Shown in pieces: positions 14,067 to 17,395 of a DNA stretch of 17,395 bases. The DNA lies in contig JBOFCS010000156.1 of the NCBI GenBank assembly GCA_051646185.1, forward strand, positions 1 through 17,395, in the 5' to 3' direction. The number at the start of each line of letters is the position of its first letter. Position 1 is the stretch's first letter. Position numbers and translations under genes: made by a program. The stretch is from JBOFCS01 sp051646185 (lineage in GTDB: Bacteria; Actinomycetota; Actinomycetes; Mycobacteriales; Mycobacteriaceae). The notes below the pieces were generated by a model. The model did no database searches. It was not told the origin of the DNA and saw only the letters and a list, made by a program, of their open reading frames with translations.

Positions 14067-15245
14067 GTGGTTTCGCTTCCCCCGCTGGTGGTTCCTGCCG
14101 AGGAACTGAGTCCGCAAGAGATTGCCCGATATAGTCGACACTTAGTTATTCCAGAATATGGAGTTACTGGGCAAAAGCGGCTTAAGAATGCGCGGGTCCT
14201 TGTTATTGGTGCCGGCGGCTTAGGGTCTCCGGTGTTGCTTTACCTTGCGGCAGCAGGTGTAGGCACTATCGGGATTGTTGATTTTGATAAAGTTGAATTA
14301 TCCAATTTGCAGCGTCAGATTATCCACGGGCACAACGATATTGGTAGATATAAAGGGGAGAGTGCGCGGGAATCGATACGTAGGATCAATCCCGAAATTG
14401 AGGTTCGGGTGCATGCGGTTCGGCTGGAAGTTCGTAACGCGATAAATATTTTCCAGCAGTATGATCTTGTTATTGATGGTAGTGATAATTTTGCTACTCG
14501 ATATCTTGTGAACGACGCTGCCGTGCTCGCCAAAAAGCCATATGTTTGGGGTTCGATTTTTCGCTTTGAGGGGCAAGTGTCAGTATTTTGGGAAGCAGCA
14601 CCTGATGGGCGGGGTCTTAACTATCGCGATATTTATCCTGAACCTCCTCCCGCAGGGTCAGTACCGTCTTGTGTCGAAGGTGGGGTGTTGGGTGTCCTTT
14701 GTGCATCTATTGGTGCGATTATGGCAACTGAAGCGATTAAACTGATCACCGGAATCGGGGAAAGCCTGTTGGGGCGGTTGTTGATATACAGCGCTTTAGA
14801 TATGACGTACCAGAGCATAGTGATTAGGAAAGATCCAGATAGTGTTCCCATCACTAAACTTAGCGATTATCAGTTATCAGGACCCAATGTTGAAAGCTCT
14901 GATAAAGCAATAGCCCCACAGCAATTAGCGCAACTGTTAGAAAACAGTGACAAGGATGATGCTGATACTCGTTCTATTGTTTTGATCGATGTACGTGAAC
15001 AAGTGGAATGGGACATTGTCCGCATTGAGGGGTCAATCCTTATTCCGCAATCACAATTTTATCAGGGCACTGGCCTTGCTGAAGTTCCCCAGAATCGACG
15101 GGTAGTGCTCTATTGCAAAAATGGAGTCAGGTCGGCTGAAGTCTTAGAAGTGCTAGTCAATGCTGGTTTTTCCGATGCGATGCACCTTGCTGGAGGGCTC
15201 GTTGAATGGATCCGACAGATCGATCCGACATTGCCTAGTTACTGA
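14067..15245 (+). CDS. moeZ: MoeZ: ThiF-type adenylyltransferase fused to rhodanese sulfurtransferase
   Basis: This encodes 392 aa from GTG 14067, with AAGGAG 6 nt upstream; ATG 14065 is out of frame. The E1-like domain (about 20-265) has RYSRHLVIPEYGVTGQ, the nucleotide loop GAGGLGSP (48-55), DFDKVELSNLQRQ, DGSDNFATRYLVNDA and SCVEGGVLGVLC. It lacks the paired CxxC zinc sites of E. coli MoeB, as is usual for actinobacterial MoeZ. The rhodanese domain (about 275-392) has IDVREQVEWDIVRIEGS and the active loop CKNGVRS, with catalytic Cys350. It should adenylate and thiolate the C-terminal Gly-Gly of small sulfur carriers such as MoaD and CysO/ThiS, feeding molybdenum cofactor, cysteine and thioamide synthesis in the cytoplasm. 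None of those carrier genes is in the window. It corresponds to Rv3206c. Confidence 0.95.
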   Translation: MVSLPPLVVPAEELSPQEIARYSRHLVIPEYGVTGQKRLKNARVLVIGAGGLGSPVLLYLAAAGVGTIGIVDFDKVELSNLQRQIIHGHNDIGRYKGESARESIRRINPEIEVRVHAVRLEVRNAINIFQQYDLVIDGSDNFATRYLVNDAAVLAKKPYVWGSIFRFEGQVSVFWEAAPDGRGLNYRDIYPEPPPAGSVPSCVEGGVLGVLCASIGAIMATEAIKLITGIGESLLGRLLIYSALDMTYQSIVIRKDPDSVPITKLSDYQLSGPNVESSDKAIAPQQLAQLLENSDKDDADTRSIVLIDVREQVEWDIVRIEGSILIPQSQFYQGTGLAEVPQNRRVVLYCKNGVRSAEVLEVLVNAGFSDAMHLAGGLVEWIRQIDPTLPSY

Positions 15246-15262
15246 GCGTTTGTCTCATCTGT

Positions 15263-15284
15263 GTGGATCCACTAGTGCATGCAC
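15263..15284. repeat. three overlapping perfect palindromes downstream of moeZ
   Basis: GTGGATCCAC (15263-15272), CACTAGTG (15270-15277) and GTGCATGCAC (15275-15284) overlap end to end, and the whole 22-bp block matches its own reverse complement at 18 positions. It starts 18 bp after the moeZ stop and lies 31 bp upstream of the -35 box of the next gene. It could be a repressor site or an RNA structure. The function is unknown. Confidence 0.6.
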
Positions 15285-15315
15285 GGGGGGTGCTCGACAC
15301 GGCCGATTATTACCG

Positions 15316-15344
15316 TTGACTGCTCGGGTTCCTGCTCATATAAC
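15316..15344 (+). promoter_or_regulatory. sigma-70-type promoter of the TIGR02569 gene
   Basis: TTGACT (15316-15321), a 17-nt spacer, then TATAAC (15339-15344) is close to consensus. Transcription would begin near 15351, only about 9 nt before GTG 15360. This favours that GTG over the in-frame upstream start at 15279, which would precede the promoter. Confidence 0.7.
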
Positions 15345-15359
15345 GGTACCCTCAGTAGG

Positions 15360-16214
15360 GTGAGCACGCAGCAGCCTCCAGAGCATATTCTCTCAACTTT
15401 TGGCCTTCGTGATATCGAATCGGTACCTTTGGGTTACGACGGGGATTGTGGATGGCGTTTTGGTGAGGTGGTTCTATCGCAGGCCGCTGATCATGCCCGT
15501 GCTGCTTGGTCGGCAAAGGTTCGCGAAAATCTGTATGTAGATGGGGTCCGATTAGCTCGACCAGTTCGCTCTACCGATGGTCGTTATGTTGTATCAGGCT
15601 GGCGTGCAGATACTTATATCGCCGGATCACTGGAACCCAGGCATGATGAGGTAGTTTCTTTGGCTGTTCGATTGCATGAAGCAACTGCACGGTTAGAGCG
15701 ACCTCGTTTCCTTGCGCAGCCCCCGATAGCGCCGTGGTCTGATGTTGATATTTTTGTTGTTGCTGATCGCGCAGCCTGGGAGGAGGTTCCGTTGAAATCG
15801 GCAAAAGGGGCGGAGCAGTTGAATGACCTGTCGCCAGATAGACAACGAAGTCTGGATCTCATCGCGCAACTGGCAACGCTGCGTACCCCGGTTATTAGTC
15901 CGGACCAGTTAGTGCACGGTGATTTGTTTGGGACGGTGCTCTTTGCCGGGGCAGCTGCACCGGGAATAACGGATATCACCCCTTATTGGCGACCATCTTC
16001 CTGGGCGGCCGGGGTAGCCGTTGTGGATGCTTTGTCGTGGGGAGATGCTGATGAAGGTTTACTTGAGCGTTGGGCGCAGTTGCCGGAATGGTCACAAATG
16101 GTGCTTCGGGCGTTAATTTTCCGTTTGGCTGTGCATGCATTGCACCCACGTTCCACTTCGGAAGCGCTCCCTGGATTGCTTCGGACTGCTGATTTAGTGC
16201 GGCTTCTTCTTTAG
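15360..16214 (+). CDS. TIGR02569 family protein with APH-like motif (Rv3205c-like)
   Basis: This encodes 284 aa from GTG 15360 (MSTQQPPEHILSTFGL), close to the roughly 290 aa of the family. The frame is open to 15279, but that region contains the promoter. Conserved blocks are CGWRFGEVVLSQAADHARAA, DGVRLARPVRSTDGRYVVSG, SLAVRLHEATARLERPRFL, QLVHGDLFGTVLF and ITDITPYWRP, then FRLAVHALHPRST. HGDL (186-189) followed by a DxxP acid residue recalls the catalytic and metal-binding loops of aminoglycoside phosphotransferase-like kinases. The Asn expected five residues after the catalytic Asp is not evident, since GTVLF follows, so kinase activity is doubtful. The family is restricted to actinobacteria. 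The very short leader suggests near-leaderless translation. The function is unknown. Confidence 0.85.
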   Translation: MSTQQPPEHILSTFGLRDIESVPLGYDGDCGWRFGEVVLSQAADHARAAWSAKVRENLYVDGVRLARPVRSTDGRYVVSGWRADTYIAGSLEPRHDEVVSLAVRLHEATARLERPRFLAQPPIAPWSDVDIFVVADRAAWEEVPLKSAKGAEQLNDLSPDRQRSLDLIAQLATLRTPVISPDQLVHGDLFGTVLFAGAAAPGITDITPYWRPSSWAAGVAVVDALSWGDADEGLLERWAQLPEWSQMVLRALIFRLAVHALHPRSTSEALPGLLRTADLVRLLL

Positions 16215-16250
16215 TGAGCTAGCTGACCTCACTGTTTCTACCTCACAGGC

Positions 16251-16286
16251 CCTGCCTTATGGAAGTGAGCAGGATGTTATTTTTTT
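16251..16286 (+). terminator. candidate terminator after the TIGR02569 gene
   Basis: CCTGC (16251-16255) pairs with GCAGG (16269-16273), and an inner CTT/AAG pairing is also possible. Six nt later comes a run of seven Ts (16280-16286). The stem is short with a bulge, so this is only a candidate. It would separate the TIGR02569 transcript from narK. Confidence 0.4.
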
Positions 16287-16358
16287 GGTTACTTTGTGCA
16301 GCATGAACGCAACAACTGAGTCTTACCTTGGATTTACCGCAGACCAAGGAGGCTATTT

Positions 16359-17395
16359 GTGACCACACTATCCAGTTCCCCTGAATCAACAACAACCCAG
16401 CCAGCTTCGCATCGCAAACATTACATCGAACACTGGGACGCTGAAGATGTTGATGCGTGGAATAACGGTGGGGCTGCCATTGCTAAGCGTAACTTGGTTT
16501 GGTCAGTGATCGCTGAGCACATTGGGTTTTCGGTGTGGTCGATCTGGTCGGTGATGGTGCTGTTTATGCCTATGGCTGTTTACCATATTGATCCTGCTGG
16601 AAAGTTTTTTTTGGTAGCAGTACCTACTTTGGTAGGTGCCCTACTGCGTATTCCTTATACCTTTGCCACGGCAACTTTTGGTGGACGTAATTGGACAATT
16701 TTTAGTGCTCTGGTCCTTTTTGTGCCAACGGTGTTGACTTTGTACTTTATGTCTGAACCCAGTACCTCTTACACAACCTTTTTAATTGTTGCGGCCTTTG
16801 CTGGTCTGGGTGGCGGAAACTTTGCTTCCTCGATGACAAATATCAACGCTTTTTACCCTCAACGGCTTAAAGGGTGGGCGCTTGGGTTGAATGCTGGCGG
16901 CGGAAATATTGGTGTTCCTGTCATTCAACTCATTGGCTTACTTGTTATTTCGATGATGGGTAACAGATCTCCCCATATTGTTTGTGCGATTTACCTTGTG
17001 CTTATTGCAGTAGCAGCGGTTGGTGCGGCATTATTTATGGATAACCTTGGTAATCAGAAGACCAATGCTCGCTCTATGATTGATATTTTGAAGTTTTCGG
17101 ATTCCTGGATCATCGCTTTTCTTTACATTGGAACCTTTGGTTCTTTCATTGGTTTCAGTTTCGCTTTTGGTCAGGTACTGCAAATTAACTTTCTTGCAGG
17201 TCTTGCCGATGGCGGACCAGTTACTCCTGCCATGCAGGCCAAAGCCTCGTTGCATGCCGCGCAAATCGCTTTTATTGGACCCTTATTGGGCTCCATAGCT
17301 AGACCATTGGGAGGGCTTCTTGCTGATCGAATTGGTGGAGGCAAGATCACTCTTTACTCGTTTATTGCTATGACTGCGGCAGCGGGAATCCTTGG
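16359..17395 (+). CDS. narK: NarK-type nitrate/nitrite transporter, 3' end cut by window
   Basis: There are 345 codons from GTG 16359 to the right edge without a stop. AAGGAGG (16346-16352) lies 6 nt before the start, a near-ideal ribosome binding site. This is a major facilitator of the NNP family. An N-terminal cytoplasmic part (WDAEDVDAWNNGGAAIAKRN) leads into helix 1. R97 in ALLRIPYTF corresponds to the substrate-binding Arg in TM2 of E. coli NarK, and R315 in GSIARPLGG to its partner. The nitrate signature reads NINAFYPQRLKGWALGLNAG, followed by GFSFAFGQVLQINF and ADRIGGGKIT. It should carry nitrate in and nitrite out across the membrane. In corynebacteria narK usually precedes narGHJI, so a nitrate reductase operon probably follows. 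The 144-bp upstream region must hold its promoter, but I recognise no clear -35/-10 pair. Confidence 0.93.
   Translation, partial: MTTLSSSPESTTTQPASHRKHYIEHWDAEDVDAWNNGGAAIAKRNLVWSVIAEHIGFSVWSIWSVMVLFMPMAVYHIDPAGKFFLVAVPTLVGALLRIPYTFATATFGGRNWTIFSALVLFVPTVLTLYFMSEPSTSYTTFLIVAAFAGLGGGNFASSMTNINAFYPQRLKGWALGLNAGGGNIGVPVIQLIGLLVISMMGNRSPHIVCAIYLVLIAVAAVGAALFMDNLGNQKTNARSMIDILKFSDSWIIAFLYIGTFGSFIGFSFAFGQVLQINFLAGLADGGPVTPAMQAKASLHAAQIAFIGPLLGSIARPLGGLLADRIGGGKITLYSFIAMTAAAGIL

Noticed and set aside
15263..15284. Cloning-vector polylinker contamination
   Set aside because: The tandem restriction sites are suggestive, but the upstream moeZ end and the downstream promoter and gene are contiguous, native-looking actinobacterial sequence in the expected order.
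17031..17264. 77-codon minus-strand frame near the right edge
   Set aside because: It is a shadow of the narK coding frame, which is open throughout and carries the transporter motifs.

Overview
The window comes from a mycolic-acid actinobacterium (order Mycobacteriales/Corynebacteriales). It is most likely a Corynebacterium-type species of moderate G+C, roughly half by eye. The evidence is a WhiB1 almost identical to the mycobacterial protein, a MoeZ sulfurtransferase, DUF3107, DUF3152 and TIGR02569 proteins, a CRP/GlxR-type operator, and many GTG starts. From memory, the central block (about 3.5-16.2 kb) has the same gene order as Mycobacterium tuberculosis H37Rv Rv3219 to Rv3205c. The species call and synteny are from recognition, not from a search.

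Left arm (1-3.4 kb), accessory and cell-surface in character. A truncated minus-strand DUF1023 alpha/beta hydrolase with a WXG-like N-terminus is read divergently from a small EspC-like putative type VII secretion substrate. A secreted CAL-A-type lipase follows. A perfect 24-bp hairpin separates the lipase from the core block.

Core block (3.5-16.2 kb), in order: whiB1 with a CRP/GlxR-like operator; a diacylglycerol-kinase-like lipid kinase; a four-helix membrane protein; a GNAT acetyltransferase; a histidine phosphatase (Rv3214-like); an orphan ParA ATPase; a membrane-anchored beta-propeller protein (Rv3212-like); a DEAD-box RNA helicase (RhlE-like); a MiaE-like ferritin-fold protein; DUF3107; a TetR regulator; a membrane-anchored DUF3152 putative metalloprotease; MoeZ; and a TIGR02569 protein with an APH-like HGDL motif. 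Many neighbours are divergent or convergent with very short spacers. The clear polycistronic pairs are phosphatase-GNAT and helicase-propeller, both on the minus strand.

Right edge (16.36 kb to the end): the first 345 codons of a NarK-type nitrate/nitrite transporter, behind a candidate terminator and a strong ribosome binding site. This suggests that a nitrate respiration operon continues to the right.

I see no rRNA, tRNA, CRISPR array, insertion sequence or phage. The main candidates for new biology are the divergent DUF1023/EspC-like pair, several uncharacterised palindromes and hairpins at gene starts, and active-site variations in the MiaE-like and DUF3152 proteins.
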